A stretch of 64,000 nucleotides of DNA from Branchiostoma floridae. Lineage: Eukaryota > Chordata > Leptocardii > Amphioxiformes > Branchiostomatidae. Both the position numbers and the translations under genes were made by a program. The DNA lies in the NCBI RefSeq assembly GCF_000003815.2, contig NC_049996.1, forward strand, positions 11,020,806 to 11,084,805, in the 5' to 3' direction. Positions 48,345 to 63,861 of this stretch are shown here, piece by piece. Position 1 is the first letter of the stretch. Every line of letters starts with the position of its first letter. The notes below the pieces were generated by a model. It made no database searches, was not told where the DNA came from, and worked only from the letters and a program-made list of their open reading frames with translations.

Positions 48345-48612
48345 AGGGATGTCTCTGTAGCTCAACTGCATGGTAGCAGCCTCACAGTTGACCTCCTGGT
48401 TCTAGTTAGTTGGTAACTGGGCGACCCTGGTTCAATCCTGTTTAGGGCATCTCGGTTGGGGCTAGTTGGGGCTGCAGGCGTCTTTCGGAAGTGACGTAAA
48501 ATGAGGGTCCCGCGTGCGGAGAGGTACCTCCTTGTAAAAATATACCCTGATACAGGAACAGCATGGAAACTCGCTACCCCATGTGCGACTAAGAAACTGT
48601 ACAAATAAATTG
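48345..48612 (+). repeat. tRNA-derived SINE
   Basis: The head shows an A-box-like TAGCTCAACTG and a B-box GGTTCAATCC at tRNA-like spacing (with an insertion between them). A unique body follows and an AAATAAAT-type tail at about 48604. No intact tRNA cloverleaf was formed, so it is not a functional tRNA gene. Confidence 0.6.
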
Positions 48613-49267
48613 ACCTACTAAGCTACATACTGTATAAGTGGATATAGGAGTTGAACATGATAGCAGTAGATGCATATGGAAAATATCGTTCTGTGCACCA
48701 TAGAATCCGAACGAACGAAACAACAGAATGGTGTAACATAAAACATTAGGAACATGAAATTCGTTAACAGGAAATTAGCCTGCAGGTTTTACAAATGTCC
48801 CAATAGACTAGTGCCAGGTGCTGGCAGCCATTCGACTTGCCCAGGCGGTCTGCCTGACGTAATAGCCTGGAACAGGCGCCAGACCGGGCCCTTTTGTCCC
48901 TGCAGATGTTACCGTCTTGGTTCTTTGTGCGACAAACATATAACCTACAGAGAGGACGAGAATGGAGATCGTAACGACACAAAGACTGGCACGTGATTCT
49001 CGTTGGAAACTGTTTCAGTGCAACAGATTTTCTCTCTGTAACCGTGACGGCCAAGGTTTACTCCCTGCAGAGCTATTCTACTCGGACGATTTTACGGGAT
49101 GGTTTCCCTTTTTATTTGGATGTAAACGAGCGTGTAGCCATGACACTAGTCACGTAACGCAAGCATGCGATTGGCTATTCAAAAAGTCCAATGCGACAGG
49201 CGTATATATTAAATGTGTTCAAGTATAGTAGAGAATAGACGGGTACGTTAATGACTTGTAGCCTCCA

Positions 49268-49392
49268 GTACAAAAAGAAATGGCTAGCAGAGGTGTATCA
49301 TGAGCACAAAGGAATGGCCATCAAAAATGTATTATGAGCAACAACAAAAAGAAAAAAAAAGGACGAAAAAAGGTCACGGAGAGCCTGCTATG
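49268..49392. mobile_element. Right half of the 4281-type fold-back element
   Basis: GTACAAAAAGAAATGGCTAGCA and GAGAGCCTGCTATG match the right arm of the 4281-4497 element in order. No left arm is present. Confidence 0.55.
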
Positions 49393-49650
49393 GAGGCTAA
49401 AGGACTTGAGTGTTTAAAGCTACTTAATGCAGGATCTTGACTGACAAATTGCTCTAGATGACATCTTTATGTCCAGCTTCTGAGAAGTTCCAGATGAATT
49501 CGTGGTTATCTTATTTCATAGCCTCAAAGAGAAAATTGCCCAAAACTCTGCTTTTTTGTTTATTTTTTGAATATGTACCACCCAAACACCACAACAGGCC
49601 CAATCCTCACCACCGTCCCTAATGCATCAGTTTCCTCCCAAATACCTACT

Positions 49651-49741
49651 TTGTTTGTTTGTTTGTTTGTTTCTTTGTGCGTTGCGAATTTCCTCCAAAA
49701 TCACGACTCTTTTTTGGTTTAGTTGTTTGTTTGTTTGTTTG
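49651..49741. repeat. (TTTG)n microsatellites
   Basis: Two runs of TTTG, at 49651-49673 and 49722-49741. Confidence 0.85.
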
Positions 49742-49924
49742 GTATTGTGAATATTACTTCCGAATGGACCTGGTCCGGGCAAGTAGCCCGCGACGATGAT
49801 GATGATGATTCTACTTCGTTTCTTTTATCTGTTTGGTGAATATATCCCTTCCTTTATTCCCACGATCACGACAGCCTCCCCTCTCCCTCTAAACTGCCCA
49901 ATCCCCTCCTGACCTACAAGTAGA

Positions 49925-50490
49925 TCCCTGGTGCCCGTACTTATCTCCCGGGCGGAGGAAGGCGTTCCTCCCCCAGCTCCGCCGCAGTCCTCCCGCCGGT
50001 CCCGGAGGCTGGTCCGGGGATCGGGTTGGGATCTGGTATCCAGGCTACTCCTGACCAACATGCAGGTCCCTCATGTTCCGTACTTATCTCCCGGGCGGAG
50101 GGAGGCGTTCCTCCCCCGGCTCCGCCGCAGCCCTCCCGCCGGTCCCGGAGGCCGGTCCGGGGATCGGGTTGGGATCTGGTACCCAGGCTACTCCTGACCT
50201 ACACGCAGATCCCTCACGTCCGTACGTATCTACCGGGCGGAGGAAAGTGTTTCTCCCCCGGCTCCACCGCAGCCACCTCGGCGGGCCCGGAGGCTGGTGC
50301 GGAGATCGGGTTGTGATCTGGTATCCAGGCTACTCCTGACCTACACGCAGATCCCTGGTTCCGTACTTATTTCCCGGGCGGAGGAAGGCGTTCCTCCCCC
50401 GGCTCCCTGGCAGCCCTCCCGGCGGTCTCGTAGGCTGGTCCGGGGATCGAGTGACCTGTCGGATCAGGCGGGGATGAGGGAGACATGTTA
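49925..50490. repeat. GC-rich 142-bp tandem repeat, four copies
   Basis: Copies start with CGTACTTATCTCCCGGGCGG at 49936, 50079, 50221 and 50362 (periods 143, 142, 141). Each contains GGAGGCTGGTCCGGGGATCG and TCTGGTATCCAGGCTACTCC. The DNA is GC-rich and open in several frames, which explains the overlapping 60-96 codon frames. No protein family recognised. Confidence 0.9.
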
Positions 50491-50814
50491 AACTGTCTGT
50501 AAATGAAGGCATCATGTTCTCACCGATCCTGCAACAGATAGCTATAGAACAGGCTTCTTCCGGAGGAGTAGGGACATCTCCAAGCAGATGCAGGACGTTA
50601 GATTGGGTTGTACATTATCTGCTTCCAAAAAAAGAAGTCAAACCCAACCTGTTTAGAAAAAGCCAACACTAGTATTCGAATAGAATTATAGCCTCACAAT
50701 AATGTTAATCACTGTTCATTGTGTTACTTGTGTATCTCCTATGTTTATACATGTACTTGCAATTAGCCTCCGGGCATGAACTTGCGAATTAACTTATTGT
50801 GCTAATCTTTTCGT

Positions 50815-51030
50815 CTGTTACCTTCGCCAGAAGGTTATGTTTTTGGAAGCGATCGCGTGTTTGTGTCTCAAAACACTAAAACTCGAGAACGCCTGGATGG
50901 ATTGTCTTGATATTTAGCAGGTGGATAAGTCTTGATTAGACATCCAAATTGTTGGATTTAACCCCTAGCGGCTAGTTCTTGCACTACAGCAGAACTTCAG
51001 GTTTTGATATCTTGTACTGTAAACAAGCTA
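50815..51030. repeat. Dispersed repeat with CTTCGCC motif, second copy
   Basis: Begins TTACCTTCGCCAGAAGGTTA, followed by AGCGATCGCGTGTTTGTGTC and CTCGAGAACGCCTGGATGG. It ends near CAGCAGAACTTCAGGTTTTG, which resembles 29221-29241. Confidence 0.5.
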
Positions 51031-51691
51031 CGATCACGATTTCTGGGTGTACGATTGCGCTTGTTTTGTACAAGTTTGGTGTATGTTCACTGCTTATGGG
51101 TGGCGCTTCAGTGAAAAAGACTAAACTTAAAGCAAGCACACAAACAAGTCAACTTTGAGTAAGTGAAATATGTGAGAAATAGGAAACAGACCCGTTCAAA
51201 ACACGGTCTGCTTCTGTTTTTTGACCATTAAGTTTTACCTATAAAGTAGGTGAAATGTAGGAACGAAAACATGGTAATCCTTGGTTTCACCAGAGTGATA
51301 CAACATGGTCTTGTTGTCGTGTAGAGGATCAGCTTTAGTTGTGACAACTGTCGGTGTTTGTGGACAGGGGACCGGCTTGTCACTTCTGGGTCATCGTGTC
51401 ACCACAGCTACGATGATAGGCATAGAACAACAACCCTATGCAGAACCTTGTCCAATATATGCTAAGAAGGGCGTTCATTTGTCCTCTATCTTTACTGTAT
51501 TGATCACAGAAGGAATGTAGCGAGCTTGAACGATTTAACGATTCGCTTATGTGCTCTTTTGACTCACGATTTGTGAGAATCGTCCTGGTGTTGAAGTAGC
51601 GCCATCTAGCGGCTATCAACAGAATATTTTGAACAGTTGACTCCACTGCACCTGTGCAGGTGGGCGTAAACAGCGCGAATGCCGCGGACTC

Positions 51692-51925
51692 GCTGCAGCA
51701 GAGAAACAATTACTGGCAGGGTAGGGACAACAGGTCGCAAACAGACAATTTTGTGTGCCCAGATAGAAGCACACCTACAGCGTGAAAGGTTGCGGGGCGG
51801 ACATTACGGGGCGGACAGTAATATTTTATCACCGCATACTGCAGCAGAGAAACAATTACTGGAAGGGGAACGACAACAGGTCGCAAACAGACAATTTTGT
51901 GTGCCCACGTAGAAGTATACATATG
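51692..51925. repeat. Tandem duplication, about 145-bp period
   Basis: CTGCAGCAGAGAAACAATTA occurs at 51692 and 51839. Both copies continue with AGGTCGCAAACAGACAATTT and GTGTGCCCA. Confidence 0.85.
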
Positions 51926-52489
51926 TTACATCGTGAATGGTTTAACATGATTGATTAGACTTTGTGCCTTTTGGATATTCAAGTTCAACTAGAAACATTA
52001 CGGGTGACCAGTAACATTTTATCACCACATTACTATGTTCCATCCTAATTATGTATTCCCTGTACGTGTTATCTTAAGTTCCAAGCTTTTCAACAGTTAA
52101 CGTTACAGCCTTTCGTGTGGACTTGGATTCAGTTCAAAGGCTAAGTACATGTATTGATATAACTGATCTAACGGACACAACTTTTCATACTAGTTTATTA
52201 CAACAAGTTATAGAAATAGAGCATTCGTCGTCACGATTGTTTTTTCAATATCATCACACTGAAATTGTAGCCTTTTGTTAGACATTATGAAGTGATGTCT
52301 ACATGTCTACACTTTGCTTTGTATTTCTGTTTGTTTGTTTTACCAAATGTGCACTCAGGTGAGTGACCTGTCATGTTTCTGGGAAAACCTCCCGTTGCTC
52401 ATGATACAATATATATGAAAGCCTTGTGGAATATGGATGTAATATGCAACGTAGCTGTGGCACAGGATTGAATATCACTTTAAGCCCCA

Positions 52490-53960
52490 AGAAGTAAATT
52501 CTATGGATGACATCCTCTGCAGACTTCAAATCTAATGCAAGACACTCTATAACACGACAAAACACATTATATTATTGCCAATAGGTCGTTCGTAAAAGTG
52601 CACAAAGTGACACAGGTGTGGGAGCCTAGTATAACTTTCCATGTTGGCAACACCAGAGGAAGGCTACCAGAGGAAGGCTATCCGAGTTTTGCTTCTACAT
52701 CTAAAGTAACTTTCCCTTCTGTAGCTCAATTCAACTCATGGCTAACTCACTAATGTCAAGACCCAAGTCTAACCAACGGCATTTTCCCCTTTTCGCTATT
52801 TCCTTGTGATGTCGACCACCTCTGGTGAGGAATAAAATTTCTTTTCTTATATTTTCAAATCAGGGGTACGTATATGGCAATGCGCGCGCTGATGTCATCC
52901 ATAGAAAGTAGCTACTTGTAGAATTCGGCATGAAGTATATAGCATCCTCTTACTCTCTGTGGCGCGTGCGCTCTGCATGAGTGTTGACTTTTACCTGCTA
53001 AACTTCACCAGATATTGACAAGTGAAGCGACTTAATCGCTTCTAATCCGGTCAAACGGTTCGATTATGGGCCGGAATGTGGCTCAGCCACGACCCCATAG
53101 GTACCCGGGTAAAGCCTTCACCCCGTGTACCTGTTACAGTTTATCCCATCTTCTCACAAAACGTCAGCCCATATTTACACCCCGTGAGATTTGCACAACA
53201 TCTCCCCTAATACGGATCACCGGTCTACAGGTAATGTCCGGAATTTGTGGAGGAACAAAAGGTTTTGTTGACATGTCAACAAGGTGTCATCCCTCGCGTG
53301 TGGAGAAACAAACAAGGCGTCAATGGCATGCCGCGAGTTTTCCGAATTTCGCCTGTATTTTGGGTATTATACCCCGCCGCACCCGCACAATTTGCCCGTT
53401 GGTGGTCTCGGGTTATTTACGAACCATTTCAGCCTGTTTTCCAACCGCAGGATCGATGTATGAAGTTGTGGCAACAAAGGACCAATAACTGCAGTTCAAT
53501 CCATTTACACAAGGTGGTGCTCCAGTAACGCCAATAAAGTCGATTCAAAGTTGAAGAATTCACGAAATTTCGGCGAAACCGGTCTGTGTGACAAGCTGAA
53601 TAAAAGTTCTAAAAGGTATGGCCACAGCAAATAAGTCTTACGGATGCCATCCTCTGCAGACTACAAAATCAGCTGTGTAACGGCTACCACATTGAGGCCA
53701 CTTGTACTATTGAACTAGTCTAACTTCTACAAGTAAGGTCATGGCTACATGTACATCACTAGTGCCACTTCTACAATCAAGGCTGCCATGCGATATGTCT
53801 ACCCAATTTGGTACTGCCTCTTCATGTTTTCGTGAGGGAAAAAATTCTCTTTTTTTCAAAATCAGGTGAAAAGTAATGATCGCGCTGATGCTATCCATAA
53901 AATCTACTTGCCTTGGCCTTACTGTTGCTAGCTGGATGAGAAGTTCGCTCCACATATCTT
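52490..53960. repeat. Diverged direct duplication upstream of the reductase
   Basis: CATCCTCTGCAGACT recurs at 52510 and 53648, and CGCGCTGATG followed by ATCCATA at 52888 and 53881, in the same order. This suggests an old duplication of several hundred bases. Confidence 0.45.
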
Positions 53961-54368
53961 ATTTCTTCAATTTGCAAGTTGCACATTCCCATAGATACTA
54001 AAATAGACCAGCGCATGGGTGTGTGAACGTCAAGTCATTGCCAACTATCGTGAACCTTGTACCTTATATTCCCCAGTCGTGTAGGCACTGCATGGCAACT
54101 AAATGTAAATAAACGTTTATTTCCCTTAAATACAGCCTTGCACGGATACCGTTTCATAAATTTCCAATCACATGTATCTGAATAATCAAATATTACAATT
54201 TATCAAATGCAATGTTTAAAAGATCATTTAACTCTCGTATCATAATGGTTTTACGTTAGTCCGCCACCATGGATGTCTAAAGTTCAAGTTTAACAAGGAG
54301 AGAACAAGTTGATACTTTATTTCACCGTCGAAAAGGGACTTGTCAGCGGCGGTGTCTACCCCCACAAA

Positions 54369-58999
<4,631 letters not shown>

Positions 59000-59292
59000 G
59001 GGGAGACTCACACGTGCGTATATATTCACGTCCATAAGAGATCCTTATGGAGTTCTTACCCTCTACCTTGCTCCACAGGTCACTGTAAAAATAGTGGAAA
59101 TTGGACATGTGCAACACACCAAATGAGTTAGCTGGCGGAGGAGTATGGTTTGCGACCGAGCTAACTCGTCTGGAATATTATCTTGTCTATATTTGTCCAA
59201 TTCTATTATTTTTTCAGCAACCTGTGGAGCATGGTAGAAGCTAAGACTTCCACACGATCCTCATTCGGACTTGAATATGTGTGAAACCACCT
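59000..59292. mobile_element. 293-bp fold-back MITE inserted at the reductase stop codon
   Basis: Same family as 55551-55856: CACACGTGCGTATATATTCA near the left end, core CTACCTTGCTCCACAGGTC, and right end TGTGTGAAACCACCT. Flanking TAA is present at 58997-58999 (the stop codon itself) and 59293-59295. Confidence 0.85.
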
Positions 59293-59295
59293 TAA

Positions 59296-61435
59296 CGTAC
59301 GTCCGTTATGAATAAGACGAGATACTTCAATCAACCATGATTGTTAAGGAAATACTCAAGGTATGCATGCAGTATGTGTTCTGGATCCTGCGCCTGCAAG
59401 CATATTGTTTTGATCTCACTTGAAAGGAAGCGGAATAACAAATATTTGGGGGCATAACTATAAACTGCAAGGTGATGTATAAGTGTTCACCAAATTTCAG
59501 TCATTGTCGCCATTTTCTTTCGCATGAAGTCGAGGAAAATGTCTAAACTTCTGTCTTGCTACCCACCCACCCAATAAACATTACGACCTTCCGATCCACC
59601 ATCTGTTTGGCTTTTAGGGACGATCAGTGTAAACAAAAGTAAAGCTGATTTTCGGCATTAAGTTTCCCATGGAGTCAGACTATACGGTGTTAATCAAAAG
59701 TTCCATTTGTGCACAGTTGGATTGCTTAATTGTGGAGGACTAACCAAAGACTACGTACCGCTGGCATTTGTGAATCGTACATCCTTTTTAATTGATAACC
59801 ATTGACATACATACAGAATACAGTAACTGTTGTGATTTTCCCTCTCCAGAAGACATTGATAAAATCATATAATTTTATTCTACATATAATTTCAGTTATA
59901 TCATGTTAGTATTGCAATTTCGATGTACTTGTATCGTAAAAGGATATTATGTATTGGCTATCCCTAAGTTGCTATGATTTGTATTGACGGTTAATTATAC
60001 GCGTCAATGTCAATTCTCTCATGTTATGAAACTTCTTATTTTATTTGATATATATGTAGATGTATGTCTGGGGTTACCCCCCAGGGCACATTGAAAAGCG
60101 CCTAGAAAAGGCGATATGTTACCCCTGGTAAAATAAACAAAACAAACAAACAAACAAACTAGTATACAGTAATCAGAAAATGATTCAAGCTATGATATTT
60201 TGTCTAGATTTTTTTTTTCTAAAAATGGTGTTCAAGCAATTTCGTGTAGACTAATCATACTGTCATGTGGCCCACATGTCCTATCGACAGTTCATCATTT
60301 TCCTAAAACTTTCTAAATCTATTAAGCCATTATGTACAGTTTTCAAGTTTGGTTCGAGTGGGTAAAAGTAAAGTAAGTAATATCATTTAGTCGCTACAAC
60401 AAGGTGGAATTAAACCTTCTTACCTTTAATTTTGTTTTCCATTCAACATACAGTATTACTTTTTTTATTCAGGAACTCCAGTTTCAAACAGAATCCCACA
60501 TCCAAACGATATACTTTCATTTGGATCTTTCAACAAACACACGTGAAACCGTAACGTTAATGTATTCTACCGGTACATACAAAACTAAATACCACATCAC
60601 TGTTTCTATCGTTAACCTCACCTTCCTTTCCAGGCGCGTCTTAAGTAAAAGTATTGAGTATTCATAAAGGAAATAGTCACGTTTGGCAAAGAGACACACC
60701 ATTGTTCACAGTCAACGAAAGATAGGCTATGTCAAGAAGGAAGCAGACAAGACAGCTAGGTCAAAGTTTTTAAAAAAAAACAATAGTTTCATTGAACAGA
60801 AGAAAGGAAACGTCACGCACTGAAGAACAGTCTATGTCATTTATGCTGTAATTGGGTCCGCTTTACCTTGTAAAGGCAACGTTGCAAAGGAATGCCATGT
60901 TCTATGTCACGTTGGGTCTGCCCGTGGTGCTGAATGTCCCCGATGAATGTTGAGCAGCTCAAATCGTGACCGTCCGTATGTTGTTTCCTGTACTCGGCTC
61001 CTGCCTGTACAAATACCTAAATTAGCGCTATACACATGTAGCTGTCTGTCATTGTGATTTACGCCAGGCGAGTTACCTTCGCTCCTTCCCTCTGGACGTT
61101 TCGGTCTTCCAAAGTGTTTTTGTGCTGAACCTTTAGATACCCAATGTGCGATAGCCTAATATGTGCATTGGCTCACAAATCCCTCTCTGTCTCTGTAGAA
61201 GTTCTAGTCCTTTTGGTGGTTACTATATGATGTCTAAATGTAATGCTTCTTTCATACATTGCAAATATAGGGCAGCCTTTGTGGTGCACTGGTACCTTTC
61301 CTCCGAAATCCTATGTCAGATCTGGTAGTCCTGCATTGTCGCTTTATGAGTATATTCACTGTAATGCACGATATGTGCCTGCAGATATGACAGTTAGTGA
61401 CATTTACATGCTGGTGTGATTGTTGTTTGCGAATC
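59296..61435. other. Intergenic region between two convergent genes
   Basis: Holds the probable reductase poly(A) signal (AATAAA at 59573) and a retroelement-like tail at 60060-60160. No gene is recognised. Confidence 0.6.
60060..60160 (+). repeat. Retroelement 3' tail with (CAAA)n
   Basis: TGGGGTTACCCCCCAGGGCA and GCGCCTAGAAAAGGCGATA (short hairpins) precede AAATAAACAAAACAAACAAAC. The structure resembles the 3' end of a non-LTR element or SINE. No coding part remains. Confidence 0.45.
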
Positions 61436-63205
61436 CTACAGTTCAACATACTCCGATACAGCTGGAACATCCATACCTTCTTCAATAGAGTAGATTTGGC
61501 TTGCTGTTGTTGCTGTAGCAGTTTCTGTTCCCCTTGTGAATGGAGAATGTCCGTCATCCAAAACGTCTTCAATAGAATAGATGTCGCTTGTTGCTGTAGG
61601 TGTCGTTTCCGTTTCATTGTCCAAATCTTCTTCAATGGAGTATATGTCGTTTGTTGCTGTAGGTATAGTTTGTGTTTCGTTGTCCGAATCTTCTTCAATT
61701 GAGTAGATATCGTTTGTTGTTGTAGGTATAGTTTGTGTTCCATTGTTCAAATCTTCATCAATGGAATAAATGTTGTTTGTTGTTGTAGGTGCTGTTTCTT
61801 CTCCGTTGTCCAAATCTTCTTCAATTGAGTAGATGTTGTTTGATGTTGTAGGTGAGGGTTCTGTTCCATTGTTCAGATTTTCTTCAATGACGTAGACGTG
61901 ATTTCTTAGTGATGGAGTTGTTTCTGTTCCACCTATAACTGTAGAATATCCGCCATCCAAGTCCTGTTCAATAGAATAGAAGTGGTTTGCTGTAGTGTCT
62001 GTTCCATTCACGACTGCCTCATCCAAACATTCAGGGTTGTCGTAAATGTGGTTTACTGTTGGTGGTGTAGTTTGATTGACAGGCTGGTGTCCGTGAGTGA
62101 CAGCTCCTGCATGGGTGTAAGCTTTGTTACTGTAGAACCGTCTGAGCTGACGCACAAGAGCTGAGTGGCGATCTGCACCCATGTTCACATCTTTGCGACA
62201 ATTGCAGCACAGCTTGTGCTTAATGGTAAATCCGATGACGCAGAGTACGACAGTCAAAGCCAGAAGTGTTCCCATCACGGTGATGGGGATGTAAAGAACT
62301 GAAAGTTTGTCGTCGTTTTCGTGTTTCGTTGTTGGCGTGGAGTTAAGATCAGACATTTGCATGGTCTGTGCAGAGCCTGTCGGTATGATGGAAATAGTCT
62401 CAGTCTGATTCTCATGATGAGTTTTAGTCTCAGTCTTCTCTGTAAGAAACATGGTAGAAGTCACGGCCATTGCTGTAGGTTTTGTGTCTGTGGTCGGCCG
62501 CTGTGCTCCACAGCCCGTTAGTTTGGTAGACACGAGCGGGTTGGACAAGTGCAACTTATTCAGCTCACGCGGACTGGAGCAGACATGAGCGCCCAACTTT
62601 AGGCTTCTGTTGAGAAAACAAGCTGAAAAGCGCGAACAACAGTCCTGTCGATCTTTTCCTTCACAGGCCTGCAAATACGCCATCTTGACAATCAGCCAGG
62701 AAAGCTCACAGTCACAGTGAAATGGGTTATCGTTGATGAGCGCACGGGTCACTTGTGGCTGCCCCAGGTCGTACTCAGAGAACGACGCCAGTTTGTTGAA
62801 ACGGAGGTCAACTGTTCTCAGCTTCGGGAGATGCTCAATGACGGTATTTAGCTTCACGTACCGAAGTCGGTTTGCCATGAGATACAGAGATTTCAAATTT
62901 GGCAGAGTACGCAAAGACATCCAGGAAAAAGATTCTATGCAGTTGTTATTTAGGTCCAATGTACGTAGCCTCGGTAGTGGTGGAAGGTACACAATGTTTG
63001 TGATGTTACATGAATAGGACAAGGTAAAGCTTTCAGCATTGGCAGGGATGTCGTCAGGAATGGCCGTAAGGTTTGTCCTGTAACACTGAACCATTGATGT
63101 TCTGACGTATGACCAATAGTCTATGCTACACGTAGCCGGCAGACAAGCACACTCTGACCACAGACGTGTCAAAGTAAGCAGCAAAAGCAGTCCACTTACT
63201 TTCAT
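61436..63205 (-). CDS. Leucine-rich-repeat transmembrane receptor with tandem tyrosine motifs
   Basis: A single-exon type I membrane protein of 589 residues; ligand unknown. I chose the ATG at 63205 because a signal peptide follows directly (MKVSGLLLLLTLTRLW); another in-frame ATG lies at 63232, and the frame further upstream opens only at TTG. Order: signal peptide 1-17, LRRNT-like cysteines (C19, C21, C26), three clear LRRs (LRTLDLNNNCI, LKSLYLMANRL, LRTVDLRFNKL), a cysteine-rich LRRCT (160-232), a Thr-rich stalk, and a membrane segment at about 303-326 followed by KHKLCCNCRK. The cytoplasmic tail has Y388 in IYDNPE, then IYSIEEDL-type motifs at Y410, Y438, Y459, Y480, Y501, Y522, Y543 and Y572, five of the intervals being exactly 21 residues. 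It ends SEYVEL, an ITIM-like site. Probably a signalling receptor; function is inferred from architecture. Confidence 0.88.
   Translation of the reverse strand: MKVSGLLLLLTLTRLWSECACLPATCSIDYWSYVRTSMVQCYRTNLTAIPDDIPANAESFTLSYSCNITNIVYLPPLPRLRTLDLNNNCIESFSWMSLRTLPNLKSLYLMANRLRYVKLNTVIEHLPKLRTVDLRFNKLASFSEYDLGQPQVTRALINDNPFHCDCELSWLIVKMAYLQACEGKDRQDCCSRFSACFLNRSLKLGAHVCSSPRELNKLHLSNPLVSTKLTGCGAQRPTTDTKPTAMAVTSTMFLTEKTETKTHHENQTETISIIPTGSAQTMQMSDLNSTPTTKHENDDKLSVLYIPITVMGTLLALTVVLCVIGFTIKHKLCCNCRKDVNMGADRHSALVRQLRRFYSNKAYTHAGAVTHGHQPVNQTTPPTVNHIYDNPECLDEAVVNGTDTTANHFYSIEQDLDGGYSTVIGGTETTPSLRNHVYVIEENLNNGTEPSPTTSNNIYSIEEDLDNGEETAPTTTNNIYSIDEDLNNGTQTIPTTTNDIYSIEEDSDNETQTIPTATNDIYSIEEDLDNETETTPTATSDIYSIEDVLDDGHSPFTRGTETATATTASQIYSIEEGMDVPAVSEYVEL
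61480..61900 (-). repeat. 63-bp coding tandem repeat
   Basis: Encodes the 21-residue tyrosine repeats of the LRR receptor tail (core IYSIEEDLDN plus a Thr-rich linker). The DNA copies are similar but diverged, and the Tyr-Ser-Ile-Glu core is the best kept part. Confidence 0.85.
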
Positions 63206-63861
63206 GTCTGTACCAGTTGTCCACAATACCATCTTTAAGAGAGGGACAAACGCCAATAATTGGTCCAATGCTCAGATATATATTCGTAAATTTCCAGTTA
63301 GCGCGCGCCGCCTTGAAAAGCAGGTTGTTGTGCGATATTTAGGGGAACTGGTCGTTTTCTCTTTTGTCTTCAGTATATATCTTAGCGTCATGTATATGTA
63401 TCATACATGTTGTACGCATGTCTGTCGTGCTCACGACGGTGCCTCATGCATGACTAATCATATATCCCTCGCTGTTGACTAGAGACTGACTTCCCTCACG
63501 TATTGCAATCACAGAATCAATCTGGAAATCTCCTGTTTTGAAACATCTACTTAGACAAAAAAGTAAGAGAAGGACATTGCATGTGTCTGCTTCTCTACCC
63601 ATGCACAGTTTGGGAGACGCATTAGACTCGTCGGGCGTTGGTTTAGAGCCATATTCAATACATTTTTATTATTCCGAGTCTGGTAATGTTTTGATCATCA
63701 AACGCTCTTTATTAACGCACATGTATAGATACTCCTGTTAGATATTGTTTTATTTTTTGTATACACCTTTGCAAGGCAACGACCCGTCAGTCGACCTCTT
63801 TTACTCAAGCATTTACTACCTTTGTAGAGAGGGTTACAAAGCAGACATCAACGAATACTGT
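63206..63861. other. Upstream region of the LRR receptor
   Basis: Probably contains the 5' UTR and promoter of the minus-strand receptor gene. No TATA box or other decisive motif was found, and no further gene is seen. Confidence 0.4.

Larger units (their letters stand above)
41761..54368. other. Intergenic region between Wnt10 and the reductase gene
   Basis: 12.6 kb with no recognised gene. It is rich in duplications and fold-back elements, listed separately. The longest open frame (53066-53488, 140 codons) has no domain and overlaps other open frames. Confidence 0.6.

Noticed and set aside
53066-53488. 140-codon plus-strand open frame upstream of the reductase
   Set aside because: No domain, no signal or membrane pattern, overlapped by another open frame of similar quality, and no splice link to the reductase.
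61252-61743. 163-codon frame inside the LRR receptor tail
   Set aside because: Gln-rich alternate reading of the 63-bp coding repeat; the receptor frame is continuous and domain-bearing.
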